Part shown: positions 41,101-49,174 of the stretch, in pieces
Layout: each line of letters starts with the position of its first letter
Position numbering within the stretch: position 1 is the stretch's first letter
Source of the DNA: Phycisphaerae bacterium
GTDB lineage: Bacteria > Planctomycetota > Phycisphaerae > SM23-33
Length of the DNA: 64,000 bases
Direction: 5' to 3'
NCBI GenBank assembly: GCA_030745875.1
Contig: JASLNT010000084.1
Span: 1 to 64,000, forward strand
Notes under the pieces: model-generated
What the model saw: the letters and a program-made list of their open reading frames with translations, nothing else
The model's database searches: none
Told to the model about the DNA's origin: nothing
Program-made: the position numbers and the translations under genes

Positions 41101-43092
41101 ATGCTGCCAGAGACTTTGGACATCACGGCAATCACCGGAAAAGAGGTTTCCGGACCCGTAGCGGCTTGGCGGGACACGGACGCCGCCGAAGGGCGCCTTG
41201 CCGGCATATCGCCAAGCGGAGAACTGCTGTTCTTTTCCAGTTCCCCGGAAGAAGGGTGGGTCGTTCGTGATCTGTCCCGGGAAACGGGGCAGGGATTGGC
41301 GACACCGGTCGTTGCGTGGCGGACACCGCTTGGCTCTACGTCAAAGCCTCACCTTGCGGGGATTAGTTCCACCGGGGATCTTGTTGTCTTTTCCTGGCCT
41401 CGACCCTTGGACTGGTTAACGGTCAACGTCACCGAGCAAACAGGCCAGAGAATCGTCTCGCCTCCCGGATTACCTCCAGCTACAGCATGTCCTGTCACCG
41501 CCTGGCAGGTCGGTCAGGGCTCGCGTGTGGAGTCGCATCTGGCGGGTTTGAACTCCGCCGGTGAACTCCTGACCTTCTCGAAAACCGGCGACGCAGCCTG
41601 GCAGGCGCTTAACGTGAGTGCGGAAATAGGACACAGATTCAAAGGATATCTGACCGGTTGGACCACGGGAGACGTCGAACATGTCGCTGGAGTGGAATCC
41701 ACAACAGACGATCTTCTCGTTTGCTTTCGAACACCTGGTCGAGAGTGGCGGGTCGTCAACGTATCTGAGAAAACCGGCGAGAGACTCCTCGGTCCGATTG
41801 TGAGTTGGCAAGTTGCGGAAGGGGGCTTGAACCACGAGAAGTTGGCTGGTGTCTCACCAGCGGGCGATCTTCTTGTCTTTGCCTGGTCGCCCAGCCGTGA
41901 CTGGAATGTTCTCAATATTTCTCATGAGGCCAATGTCACCGTGGCCGGGTCGAACCTCACCATAGCCGCCTGGCAAACTGACTTTCTTGACGGGAGATGG
42001 GTCGAGCATCTGGCCTGCCATAGCGACTACGGAAACACTCTATCGGTCTTCTTCCGCCATGTCGGCGAACCGTGGTGCGCCATAAACACGACGGCCATGA
42101 CTCAGATCCCAACATCCGGTTCCATTTCGGCGTGGCAGACCCAGGATTCGCGCGGCAATATCGAGAATCTCGCCACAGCGCAGACCAATCGTCGGCTTCG
42201 CGTGATCTCATGGCGTACTGGAGACATAGCGGTTGTGCGAATCCATGCTGTGAAGGTCTCAGACACCGATACGGGCTTGGTTGGCAATATCGACGAAGGA
42301 GTCAGGCCGCGAGGGCTGCGAGAAACGCGGATCAAGCCGGAGGAGGTCAGGCGTTGGGTCGAACGCGCCAACGAAGTGTTCGGACCTGCGGGCATACAGT
42401 TCCTTTTCGACCCGCGGCCCGGTTCTCCGGACTTTGAGCCATTGCGGAATACCGACATCAACAACCTTGCCTGTGCCAACGGAAGCAATCCTGACGAAGC
42501 CGCTCGCCTTGATAAAGCGCAGCAACATGCCGGACTAACGCCAGACAAGATTGTAGCCTTTTTTCGCTGGGGGCCCGAGACAATACCGACAGGCGTCGGC
42601 TGCGCAGGGGTGGGTGCTTTCGAGATCGGATCTGACTATCGACGATTCATCCTCATGCCCGGGTTCTGGAACACACACGTGTGCGGGCGTCAGAACAAAA
42701 ACATATTGGCTCATGAGATGGGCCACTATCTCGGGTTGGCTCACACCTTCTACGAATTCGAGCGAAAACGTGACGCCGAGCAACACCTGGCTAGTCACGG
42801 GAATGATCCGGTGTCGGCATTTGACGCCGACCGCACAAACAACAATTTCCAACCTCCGATGGCGGTCGAGGACACCCCTCCGGACCTGGAAATCAAGGAG
42901 CACCAACTTGACCTGGAATGCAGCAGTCGGGTTGCTTTGGATATTGGCGGTCAGCTCGTACACATTGACCGTACGAACGTAATGTCCTATGGAGGGGACG
43001 CATATAGGAACATCACTCCGGACCAGATTGCCGTCATGCGGAGAATACTTATCATGCGGCAGGCGCAGGGACTGTGGATAGGGAAACCGTGA
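41101..43092 (+). CDS. metzincin metalloprotease (pappalysin-like) with N-terminal seven-repeat propeller-like domain
   Basis: Residues about 8-380 contain seven repeats of about 50 residues with the consensus HLAGxSxxGDLLxFxxxxxxxWxxxNVS-xxTGxR-xxPVxAWQ, which should form a beta-propeller, perhaps a lectin. Residues about 385-660 hold a zinc protease domain: HEMGHYLGLAH from H538 (HExxHxxGxxH) and a Met-turn NVMSYGG around M628, with conserved-looking cysteines (VGCAGVG, THVCGRQ, LECSS) as in M43 pappalysins. There is no signal peptide, lipobox or membrane helix, which is odd for this class. Export may use another route, or the enzyme may work inside the cell. AAAGGAG precedes ATG 41101. The gene lies between the intact GH130-like gene and a GH130 remnant. 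Confidence 0.85.
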   Translation: MLPETLDITAITGKEVSGPVAAWRDTDAAEGRLAGISPSGELLFFSSSPEEGWVVRDLSRETGQGLATPVVAWRTPLGSTSKPHLAGISSTGDLVVFSWPRPLDWLTVNVTEQTGQRIVSPPGLPPATACPVTAWQVGQGSRVESHLAGLNSAGELLTFSKTGDAAWQALNVSAEIGHRFKGYLTGWTTGDVEHVAGVESTTDDLLVCFRTPGREWRVVNVSEKTGERLLGPIVSWQVAEGGLNHEKLAGVSPAGDLLVFAWSPSRDWNVLNISHEANVTVAGSNLTIAAWQTDFLDGRWVEHLACHSDYGNTLSVFFRHVGEPWCAINTTAMTQIPTSGSISAWQTQDSRGNIENLATAQTNRRLRVISWRTGDIAVVRIHAVKVSDTDTGLVGNIDEGVRPRGLRETRIKPEEVRRWVERANEVFGPAGIQFLFDPRPGSPDFEPLRNTDINNLACANGSNPDEAARLDKAQQHAGLTPDKIVAFFRWGPETIPTGVGCAGVGAFEIGSDYRRFILMPGFWNTHVCGRQNKNILAHEMGHYLGLAHTFYEFERKRDAEQHLASHGNDPVSAFDADRTNNNFQPPMAVEDTPPDLEIKEHQLDLECSSRVALDIGGQLVHIDRTNVMSYGGDAYRNITPDQIAVMRRILIMRQAQGLWIGKP

Positions 43093-43129
43093 TCGACTCC
43101 CGCTGATATCCTTCGGGCGGCGTGTAATA

Positions 43130-43221
43130 GTGATCGCTCGCGAGAATCCCGAGCGGATCTTGTATCGTTCGACCGAACCGATCGAGTCAGCGGACGGGAT
43201 AACCGAACATCATCGGCTTTG
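43130..43221 (+). pseudogene. remnant of a second GH130-like gene, 3' end
   Basis: The frame 43130-43183 reads VIARENPERILYRSTEPI, identical at 16 of 18 positions to the matching stretch of the GH130-like protein encoded at 39931-39984. The DNA differs at 10 of 54 bases, mostly third codon positions. The frame then continues ESADGITEHHRL to a stop at 43219-43221 and is followed by a copy of the same terminator. It is therefore the surviving tail of a diverged paralogue, with the 5' part missing. Confidence 0.8.
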
Positions 43222-43243
43222 ATCCGATCGAAACCGAGCACGA

Positions 43244-43287
43244 ACCTCCCGACGCGCCGAAATGCGCGCCGGGAGGTCCTGCTTTTT
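43244..43287 (+). terminator. intrinsic terminator after the GH130 remnant
   Basis: ACCTCCCGACGCGC pairs with GCGCGCCGGGAGGT around a CGAAAT loop, followed by CCTGC and five T. It is nearly identical to the terminator at 40269-40319. Confidence 0.8.
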
Positions 43288-43368
43288 GCAGCGTGCGGTC
43301 ATTGCGGCGCATGTGGATGTTCTTTGTGAAGTTCCAGGGGAGAGGAAAGCGGGCTGGCTCGAACGAGG

Positions 43369-43446
43369 ACCTCCGCGCGGCGCGGGGAGGGGTTTGCCTG
43401 TTTAGCGGCCGACGCCCGAGTCGGCCTGTTCCCGACGAAGTCGGGA
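43369..43446. repeat. cluster of three short hairpins (REP-like)
   Basis: Successive palindromes are CCTCCGCGC/GCGCGGGGAGG around 43369-43390, GGCCGAC-GCCCGA-GTCGGCC at 43407-43426, and TCCCGAC-GAA-GTCGGGA at 43430-43446. None has a T-run. From 43450 to 43700 I see no gene or other structure. Confidence 0.55.
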
Positions 43447-43710
43447 TTGCAGACACTAGCGAGCAACGGCGCTCGGTCCCTGTTTGCACAACTCCGGGAT
43501 TGACTCCTCTGTCGCTTAAGACGATAATCAAAACGTTACGGGATAAGACAATTAGTCCGTCGGGATTTCGTGTTCTTGCATGCGGGGACCTGCCCCGGAC
43601 GAACCGCAACGGGCGAGTGCCTCAGGTGGGCGGAGTTTATCGCCAAAGCCTATGGGGCTTCGGCGGAGTGATATTTTTCGATTGGGCGGTGACTGGAAAG
43701 GAAGCGCGGT

Positions 43711-44001
43711 ATGTCAAAAAATGATGACTGGAGTCCGTTTGACGAATGGTGGGGCAAACTCGGAGGCACAGTGTTGTTCGGCGGGGTCGGATGGTGGCTG
43801 CACGGGGCTCTGACGGAACTGGAGGCCGGCGGGGAGGAAATCCGCGTCAACTGGATCCTGGCGATGTTGTATCGCATCGGCGGGAAGTGGGGAGCGGTGG
43901 GTTTCTGTGCTCTTCTCAGCTTCTTGTTCCTCTTTTGGGGGCTGAAACAGCTCGCCGCCGGCAAGGGCCGGCGGTCAGCCGAGGCCGATGAATCGTCATG
44001 A
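43711..44001 (+). CDS. small membrane protein, 96 aa
   Basis: GGAAAGGAAGC precedes ATG 43711. The protein starts with a hydrophilic MSKNDDWSPFDEWWGKLGG and has two hydrophobic segments (VLFGGVGWWLHGAL and AVGFCALLSFLFLFWGLKQL). It ends in an acidic, serine-rich tail. I know no family. It is the first gene of a group that includes another small membrane protein and the TIR-domain gene, all on the plus strand. The short gaps suggest shared transcription. Confidence 0.7.
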   Translation: MSKNDDWSPFDEWWGKLGGTVLFGGVGWWLHGALTELEAGGEEIRVNWILAMLYRIGGKWGAVGFCALLSFLFLFWGLKQLAAGKGRRSAEADESS

Positions 44002-44032
44002 TGAACTAGACCGCCTGCAAAGGAAGAAACAA

Positions 44033-44236
44033 ATGAGCGACATGAATCAAAACGATGACAAGACGTCGGTGGTTCCGGGTGTGGCTGTGTTCGGATGCCT
44101 CCTGGTCGGGTTTGCAGGTCTGATTGGAGCGGCTGCTGCAATGTTCGATTTCAACGATCCTACGGGCGCCGGAGCCTGTCTTGCGGCGTCGGCGATTGCT
44201 TTCGGGCTGGCGGCCAACGCGTCTTTGAGGAAATGA
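44033..44236 (+). CDS. small membrane protein, 67 aa
   Basis: ATG 44033 is preferred to the in-frame ATG 43988 because AAGGAAGAAACAA immediately precedes it. The N-terminus is polar (MSDMNQNDDKTSVVPG). Two hydrophobic helices follow, VAVFGCLLVGFAGLIGAAAAMF and GACLAASAIAFGLAANA, and a short basic end. No family is recognised. It lies 31 bp after the previous small membrane protein and about 127 bp before the TIR gene. Confidence 0.65.
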   Translation: MSDMNQNDDKTSVVPGVAVFGCLLVGFAGLIGAAAAMFDFNDPTGAGACLAASAIAFGLAANASLRK

Positions 44237-44363
44237 TCTGAATCGCATCATCGCTTGTTGAGAAAAACTGGCGGAGGTGCTTCTCCGGTGTATGATATTG
44301 TCAGTCGGCCGCTGCGCCGGATGCAATTGAACGTTTCCTGGATTACTTGTCAGGGCCGGATAC

Positions 44364-45887
44364 ATGACGCAATATGTGTTCATAAGCTATTCGCAAGAGG
44401 ATCGCGACACGGCCGAAGCCGTATGTCGCGGTATCGAGCAGAAGGGCGTTTCCTGCTGGATCGCACCCCGCAACATTCTGCCCGGTAAGAGTTGGGCCGG
44501 TTCGATAGTCGAGGCGATTGACGGTACGGATGTGATGGTGCTGATCCTCTCGGGCAACTCCAACGGATCTCCGCACGTTATCAGAGAACTCGAGCGTGCG
44601 GCTAACAACCGCGTCTCGATCATTCCCTTCAAGATAGAGAAGGTCGACGCATCGTCCGACATCGCTTACTTCATCAGCACCAGCCAGTGGCTGGATGCGA
44701 CCAGCCCGCCGCTGGAGGCGCACATAGAGGAATTGGCGGGGATTATTCTGCAGATTACCGCCAATGGCTCGGATACTCCGGTTGTCGCCTCGCAGGATGA
44801 ACCGACGAGGCTGGCGATTGATTATTCGCCCGCTCTGCTCGATTCGTGGGAAAAGTCGCTGCTGGAGGGGCACTGGACGCAGACCGTTGACTGTCGCGAC
44901 GAGATATTCATCCAGGACCTCCGCCTGCTCCTTCGGGAGGTCTTGACCGCCCATGGCGTCGCGGAGTCCAGCGTGGTGAACGTTGAGGTGGCGCTGACGG
45001 AGCTTTGTCGCAACGTGGCCGAGCATGCGGCCGAACCGGTGGCGCAAATAGACATCGCCGTTAACTACAAGTTCAAACGTTTCCGCCTGGCGGTGGCGAG
45101 CGATGGTCCGGCGTTCACGCGCGAAGCGGCGCTGGCGAAGTACGCCGACGCGCCTGAGGCCGAGTCCAGAATTCACGGCCTGTCCAATCTCGTGTCCAGG
45201 GGAGAACTCCGCATCGTGCGCGCCGCGGATGTTAACCGCGTGCAGTTCAGTTGCGTTCTGTCGGAGAAGAAGACGGGCGGCGAGGCGTATGTGGCGTTCG
45301 AGTGTCATCAGTCGGAAGTCAGGATCGGAAGCCACAGGCACAGGTACCGCGAGTGGCTGGAGTTGATGGGAAGGGAAGTCAAACTGTCCGGAACCACGCC
45401 GCCGGAGAAGACCGAGGCGCTCAAGGTCATGTTGATCCGCGAGTCGGACGGATCGGAACCGGTGGAGGTGCGGATTGTCCGACAGGAGCCTGACTGGACG
45501 GTTACCCTGATGGAGATCGTCGCGATGCACGTATTCTCTGAGGCGGTGTCCTCTCTGGCTGGAGACGACCGTTTCAAAGTTAAGTCCGCCGAATCGCCCA
45601 AGGGCGGAGCTCGCGCCGCGCGAGCCAGGAGCGAGCCCCAAGATAGTCTGCTCGATGATCCCGGCGAGGAGATAATCGACATAGGACGGGCGCTTGTGGG
45701 GGCTCTGGCGGGGGCGCTTCTGATGGGGTTTGGCGGGTGGTTCCTCATGAGCCGGCTGCAGACCCCGGGTATCTCCAGCGGATGGGGATTTGCGGGATTT
45801 ATCGTCGGGTGCATTGTAACCGGTATTGTGGCGGGAGCCTGGTTGGGCGTGCTCCGGGAGCGGGCCTGCGGCGGGCGAGACGACTGA
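44364..45887 (+). CDS. TIR domain - RsbW-like HATPase - C-terminal two-helix membrane protein
   Basis: Residues 1-135 are a bacterial TIR domain (YVFISYSQEDRDTAEAV, CWIAPRNILPGKSW, VMVLILSGNSNGSPHVIREL). The probable catalytic glutamate is E75 in RELERA, so NAD+ cleavage is possible. About 180-300 is a GHKL/HATPase fold of the anti-sigma-factor type, with N box ELCRNVAEH (213-221), SDGPAF (246-251) and HGLSNLV (271-277). About 300-440 is unassigned. Two transmembrane helices at about 444-463 and 472-497 anchor the C-terminus. I do not know this domain order. Possible roles are an NAD-depleting defence effector or a signalling switch at the membrane. A DEDDh exonuclease gene follows after 51 bp. 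Confidence 0.85.
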   Translation: MTQYVFISYSQEDRDTAEAVCRGIEQKGVSCWIAPRNILPGKSWAGSIVEAIDGTDVMVLILSGNSNGSPHVIRELERAANNRVSIIPFKIEKVDASSDIAYFISTSQWLDATSPPLEAHIEELAGIILQITANGSDTPVVASQDEPTRLAIDYSPALLDSWEKSLLEGHWTQTVDCRDEIFIQDLRLLLREVLTAHGVAESSVVNVEVALTELCRNVAEHAAEPVAQIDIAVNYKFKRFRLAVASDGPAFTREAALAKYADAPEAESRIHGLSNLVSRGELRIVRAADVNRVQFSCVLSEKKTGGEAYVAFECHQSEVRIGSHRHRYREWLELMGREVKLSGTTPPEKTEALKVMLIRESDGSEPVEVRIVRQEPDWTVTLMEIVAMHVFSEAVSSLAGDDRFKVKSAESPKGGARAARARSEPQDSLLDDPGEEIIDIGRALVGALAGALLMGFGGWFLMSRLQTPGISSGWGFAGFIVGCIVTGIVAGAWLGVLRERACGGRDD

Positions 45888-45938
45888 AGGCGGGATCGTG
45901 CGTCCGCCGGGCGCGTTGTTGGATTGGGATGAGAATTG

Positions 45939-46589
45939 ATGGGAATCGTCAAACAACCTTTCGAGTATTATGTCGTTCTGGATTTCGAGGCGACCTGCGA
46001 TCGCGGGAAGGCCCCGGTTCCGCAGGAGATAATCGAGTTTCCCTCGGTGCTGCTTTCGGGCGATACGTTTGAGATTCTGGACGAGTTTCGGTCTTTCGTC
46101 CAGCCGAGGTTTAATCGGCTGCTCACTCCGTTCTGCACCGAACTTACGGGCATAACGCAAGACCAGGTCGACCAGGCTCCGCTGTTCCCGGAAGTGCTGG
46201 ACGATCACATAGCATGGCTGCGGGGCAGGGGGCTTGGCGTTCGTTCCCGGGACGAGGGTTCGGATTTCGCGTATATAACGTGCGGCGACTGGGACTTACA
46301 GAAGATGTTTCGAACTCAGTGCAGGGTCTGTCAACCGCCGATCGGTCGAATTCCCGAAGCGTTCGAGAGATGGGTCAACATAAAGAAACACTTCGCCGCA
46401 TCGTTCGGTTTGAAGAAGACCTCCGGAATGTCCGGGATGCTTCGGAGGCTCAAGCTTGAGTTGACAGGGCGTCATCATTGCGGTATTGACGACTGCCGCA
46501 ACATTGCGAAAATCGTCCGGTGTCTGGCGGGGCGAGGTGTGGAGCTGTCGACGACGAACCAGCCGCCCGGCGGGCCAGGCGGTTTGTGA
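45939..46589 (+). CDS. DEDDh 3'-5' exonuclease (ERI-1/RNase T-like)
   Basis: Start ATG 45939 is taken over the TTG one codon earlier. The 217-aa protein begins almost at once with ExoI (YVVLDFEATCD), carries ExoII around YITCGDWDL, and ExoIII near the end in HHCGIDDCRNIA, giving the D-E-D-D-H set. The spacing resembles the ERI-1/KapD group, which trims RNA 3' ends. EIIEFPSVLL and FVQPRFNRLLTPFCTELTGIT are typical of that group. It sits 51 bp behind the TIR gene on the same strand, which suggests but does not prove joint function. Confidence 0.9.
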   Translation: MGIVKQPFEYYVVLDFEATCDRGKAPVPQEIIEFPSVLLSGDTFEILDEFRSFVQPRFNRLLTPFCTELTGITQDQVDQAPLFPEVLDDHIAWLRGRGLGVRSRDEGSDFAYITCGDWDLQKMFRTQCRVCQPPIGRIPEAFERWVNIKKHFAASFGLKKTSGMSGMLRRLKLELTGRHHCGIDDCRNIAKIVRCLAGRGVELSTTNQPPGGPGGL

Positions 46590-46640
46590 CTACAGGCCGT
46601 TCCTGCGGGCTAGTTGCGTATAATATTATCGGAGACTGCT

Positions 46641-47036
46641 ATGAAAACGCTCTGTATTCTGATCTCGACGCTGTTCTTGGTTTGGGGGTGCGGCGCGGAT
46701 GCTCCGGTCGGCGGTCCGCGCGACGGGAGTTTGGGCTCCGAATCGTTCGTGATTTCCGTTCCCAACGGGCAGCGTTATCTGGTGACGCCCGATCGGCGGA
46801 GAATTCAAGAGGCCCGTCATGCAACCGGACCTATCGACGACTTCGAGCGGCTTGTGAGGTATCGCGTGGCTGCGGCGGCCAGGGGGGATCCCGAGTTGGA
46901 CATCCGCCAAGTGATCATCGCTACGCTCAGGATCCGTCGCGCCGACGGCAGCTCCATGCCGCCCGTTCATTTCACTCTTCAAGAGCTGGCGCACGTTCGC
47001 AAGGCGCCCGATGGGCCCGGGGCTTTAAAAGGCTAA
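46641..47036 (+). CDS. small lipoprotein, 131 aa, unknown function
   Basis: ATG 46641 gives a signal peptide with lipobox (ILISTLFLVWGC). The frame is open nine codons further upstream, but those residues do not improve the signal. The mature protein is short and basic in the middle (DRRRIQEARHATGP, RLVRYRVAAAARGD), with a strand-like end (DIRQVIIATLRIRRADGS). No family is recognised. It follows the exonuclease by about 50 bp on the same strand. Confidence 0.65.
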   Translation: MKTLCILISTLFLVWGCGADAPVGGPRDGSLGSESFVISVPNGQRYLVTPDRRRIQEARHATGPIDDFERLVRYRVAAAARGDPELDIRQVIIATLRIRRADGSSMPPVHFTLQELAHVRKAPDGPGALKG

Positions 47037-47101
47037 CTCCGGGAGTTCTACGCGTTAGTCCGTCCGGGCGGTTTTGTTTTGGGGGATGTTCGGCTTTACG
47101 A

Positions 47102-47129
47102 TTGACAAATCCCTGTTTTCGGATAGACT
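47102..47129 (+). promoter_or_regulatory. candidate sigma-70 promoter of the second PEP-CTERM gene
   Basis: TTGACA at 47102-47107 is a perfect -35. TAGACT at 47124-47129 follows after 16 nt and matches four of six -10 positions. The predicted transcript would begin about 60 nt before ATG 47196. Confidence 0.55.
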
Positions 47130-47195
47130 AAAACCAGTTGGCATCCCGCATAAGCAATGTTGCGGGGGAGGTCTCGAAGAAGATAGGGCTGATTC

Positions 47196-47954
47196 ATGAT
47201 ACAACGGGCGCTGATGCTTGGGGTGGTTATCGCTGCTTTGGCTGCAGGCGCTGGAGCCGACGAATTGTTCGTCCCCGCAGACGGTTCGGTTATCACCACC
47301 AGCCCGCTGGTCGCCGGGCGGAGCTACATGATCGAGGCGCGGGGCACGTACGGTTATAGAGACGTTGTTCCAGAGAAAATCGCCGACGCCGAATGGGTTT
47401 ACAGCGTGTTTGATGGGGCGTGGATTGAAACCCCGTCCGGAGGCGACCTCGATCTGTTTGTCGACGGAACCGACATATCCATGATGGGAACCGAAGACGG
47501 AGAGGTCTTCTCACCGCACTTTTTCAGTCCGGGGCATGTTTATCGGGCCGTTGTCTTCGGCGCCGGGGCGCCTGTTGAACTGTCCATTTACGACGAGAGA
47601 TACGATGACAATACCGGGGGGTTGAATGTGACTGTCCGCCCGGCCGCGACGGGAGACACCAACGTTGACGATATAGTCGATATGCGCGACTGCGATAATC
47701 TTATCGCGCAGTTCGGAGGCCCTCCGTCCGATTTGAGCGCCGACTTCAACGGCGACGGTGTTGTAAACCTGGTTGACTTCGCGCTTCAGCGAGCGAACTT
47801 CGGTCTTGGCGCAGTGTCCGGACCCGCCGACCGGTTGGGCCCGGTCGCGCCTGAACCGGCGAGTCTGCTTGTGACAGCGGGGGGCTTTTGCGTGCTGCTG
47901 AATCGCAAACGCAATCGCAAACCCTCTTGCTGCGTCGCGGGAAAGGAACGCTGA
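47196..47954 (+). CDS. PEP-CTERM surface protein with dockerin-like repeats
   Basis: The 252-aa protein has a short signal peptide (MLGVVIAALAAGAGA) and a beta-rich body. A tandem calcium-loop pair follows (DTNVDDIVDMRDCDNLIAQFG and DFNGDGVVNLVDFALQRANFG), like a type I dockerin. It ends in PEPASLLVTAGGFCVLLNRKRNRK, a PEP-CTERM signal. It should be exported and handled by an exosortase. The dockerin pair could dock to a cohesin or simply bind calcium. The stop overlaps the next start in TGATG. Confidence 0.88.
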   Translation: MIQRALMLGVVIAALAAGAGADELFVPADGSVITTSPLVAGRSYMIEARGTYGYRDVVPEKIADAEWVYSVFDGAWIETPSGGDLDLFVDGTDISMMGTEDGEVFSPHFFSPGHVYRAVVFGAGAPVELSIYDERYDDNTGGLNVTVRPAATGDTNVDDIVDMRDCDNLIAQFGGPPSDLSADFNGDGVVNLVDFALQRANFGLGAVSGPADRLGPVAPEPASLLVTAGGFCVLLNRKRNRKPSCCVAGKER

Positions 47955-48607
47955 TGGCGCCGGCGAAGTTGAAGCCCAGCGGTTGGTGTTATGTGGTTGC
48001 AGGGGCGGTGCTGGTCGCTGGGATAGCGGGGTTCATTCTGTTTCTCGTCGGCGGGCTTTCGGATCTCTCGGGCGGTCTTACGCAGATGATCGTTCCCGGT
48101 CAGCACCAGATTACGCTCTCGGAGACGGGCTCCCATACAGTTTTCCACGAGCACCGGAGCGTTGTCGGCGACAAGGTCTACTCGACCGGACCGGGCGGGA
48201 TTTCGGGCCTGCGGTGCAAACTGGTCTCCAAGGCTGACGGGCGGGAGATTCCACTGCATCAGGGAAGCGTGAGCACGTCGTATTCCATGGGCTCCCGCTC
48301 GGGCGTGTCGATCTTCGATTTCAGCATTGACTCGCCTGGCGAATATGTTTTCTCGGCGCAGTATCCCCCGGGTCGGGATGGTCCCGAAACCGTTATGGCG
48401 ATCGGACACGGATTTGTGGGACAACTTCTGGTGACGATACTCGGTGGTATTGGTATAATGTTCGGTTCGCTGGGTTTGGCGGCTGCAATAGCGGTGGTGA
48501 CATTCGTCAAGAGGCGAAGATCGGGAAGACGGCCTCCGGAGGTTCCTGAGGCGTCGGTGTATCACGGACAAACCAGCCCGCCCGGGTCCGCCCCGGACGA
48601 GGTCTGA
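47954..48607 (+). CDS. two-helix membrane protein with periplasmic domain, 217 aa
   Basis: ATG 47954 shares a base with the stop of the PEP-CTERM gene, favouring coupled translation and deciding the start. One hydrophobic helix lies near residues 14-35 (VVAGAVLVAGIAGFILFLVGG). A beta-rich domain follows (HQITLSETGSHTVFHEHRS, then SPGEYVFSAQYP), and a second helix region is at about 155-185. The C-terminus is basic and proline-rich. No family is recognised. It may be an accessory membrane partner of the sorted protein. Confidence 0.72.
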   Translation: MAPAKLKPSGWCYVVAGAVLVAGIAGFILFLVGGLSDLSGGLTQMIVPGQHQITLSETGSHTVFHEHRSVVGDKVYSTGPGGISGLRCKLVSKADGREIPLHQGSVSTSYSMGSRSGVSIFDFSIDSPGEYVFSAQYPPGRDGPETVMAIGHGFVGQLLVTILGGIGIMFGSLGLAAAIAVVTFVKRRRSGRRPPEVPEASVYHGQTSPPGSAPDEV

Positions 48608-48632
48608 TTCACGAAACTGTAGAGAGCGGAAA

Positions 48633-49148
48633 ATGGGCAAGCTGAAATATGTTATTGTCGCCTTACTGGCGGCTGTTGCGGGTTTTTTTTGTGCGGGGCT
48701 GGTTTTTGACGCATTGGTGGACATGATTCTCACCGGTCGGGCCCAGGCCGTTGTCGCCCAGCCCGCCGAGGGCGCAGCAATCGCGACGCGGTTCCTCCTA
48801 CCGTTTGTCCTTACGTGCGCGGCGATTCCGCTCTGTCTCATGATCGTTCCGGACATCTGGCGCGGGGCGATGGTTGTGATTCTGTCGCTCGGCGGGGCCG
48901 GTGTCGCGCTGTTTGTTATTCATCACCGAATTAACGCGACGTTCACCTGGTACAATCAGCAGGGCTACCACGTCATGCTGAAGATGAATCAACTTAACCT
49001 GGAAATTGTCCCGTGGGCGGCGTTTGGGTTGACGGTGATTGGAATGCTAATACAGAAGATGACGCACCGGGAATTGGGTCCGTATCTGGGGGTCGAAAAA
49101 CCCACGCGCCCGGCTGAGGACGACTCGAAGGCGGGCGCTGAAAAGTAG
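48633..49148 (+). CDS. four-helix membrane protein, 171 aa
   Basis: Hydrophobic helices are visible at about 5-30 (VIVALLAAVAGFFCAGLVF), 55-72 (LLPFVLTCAAIPLCLMIV), 78-95 (AMVVILSLGGAGVALFVIH) and 125-142. The C-terminal tail is polar and acidic. No family motif is seen. It starts 25 bp after the previous membrane gene and closes this plus-strand group, and the next gene is convergent. GAGAGCGGAAA lies before ATG 48633 as a moderate ribosome binding site. Confidence 0.72.
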   Translation: MGKLKYVIVALLAAVAGFFCAGLVFDALVDMILTGRAQAVVAQPAEGAAIATRFLLPFVLTCAAIPLCLMIVPDIWRGAMVVILSLGGAGVALFVIHHRINATFTWYNQQGYHVMLKMNQLNLEIVPWAAFGLTVIGMLIQKMTHRELGPYLGVEKPTRPAEDDSKAGAEK

Positions 49149-49174
49149 CGTGCGTCCGGTCGTGCGTCCGGGGC

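Noticed and set aside
43293-43724. 143-codon plus-strand frame across the hairpin cluster
   Set aside because: It runs through three REP-like hairpins, has no domain and ends inside the start region of the next real gene.
44343-46208. 621-codon reverse-strand frame
   Set aside because: It is antisense to the TIR-HATPase gene and the exonuclease, both with clear domain motifs. Its translation is arginine-rich without a domain.
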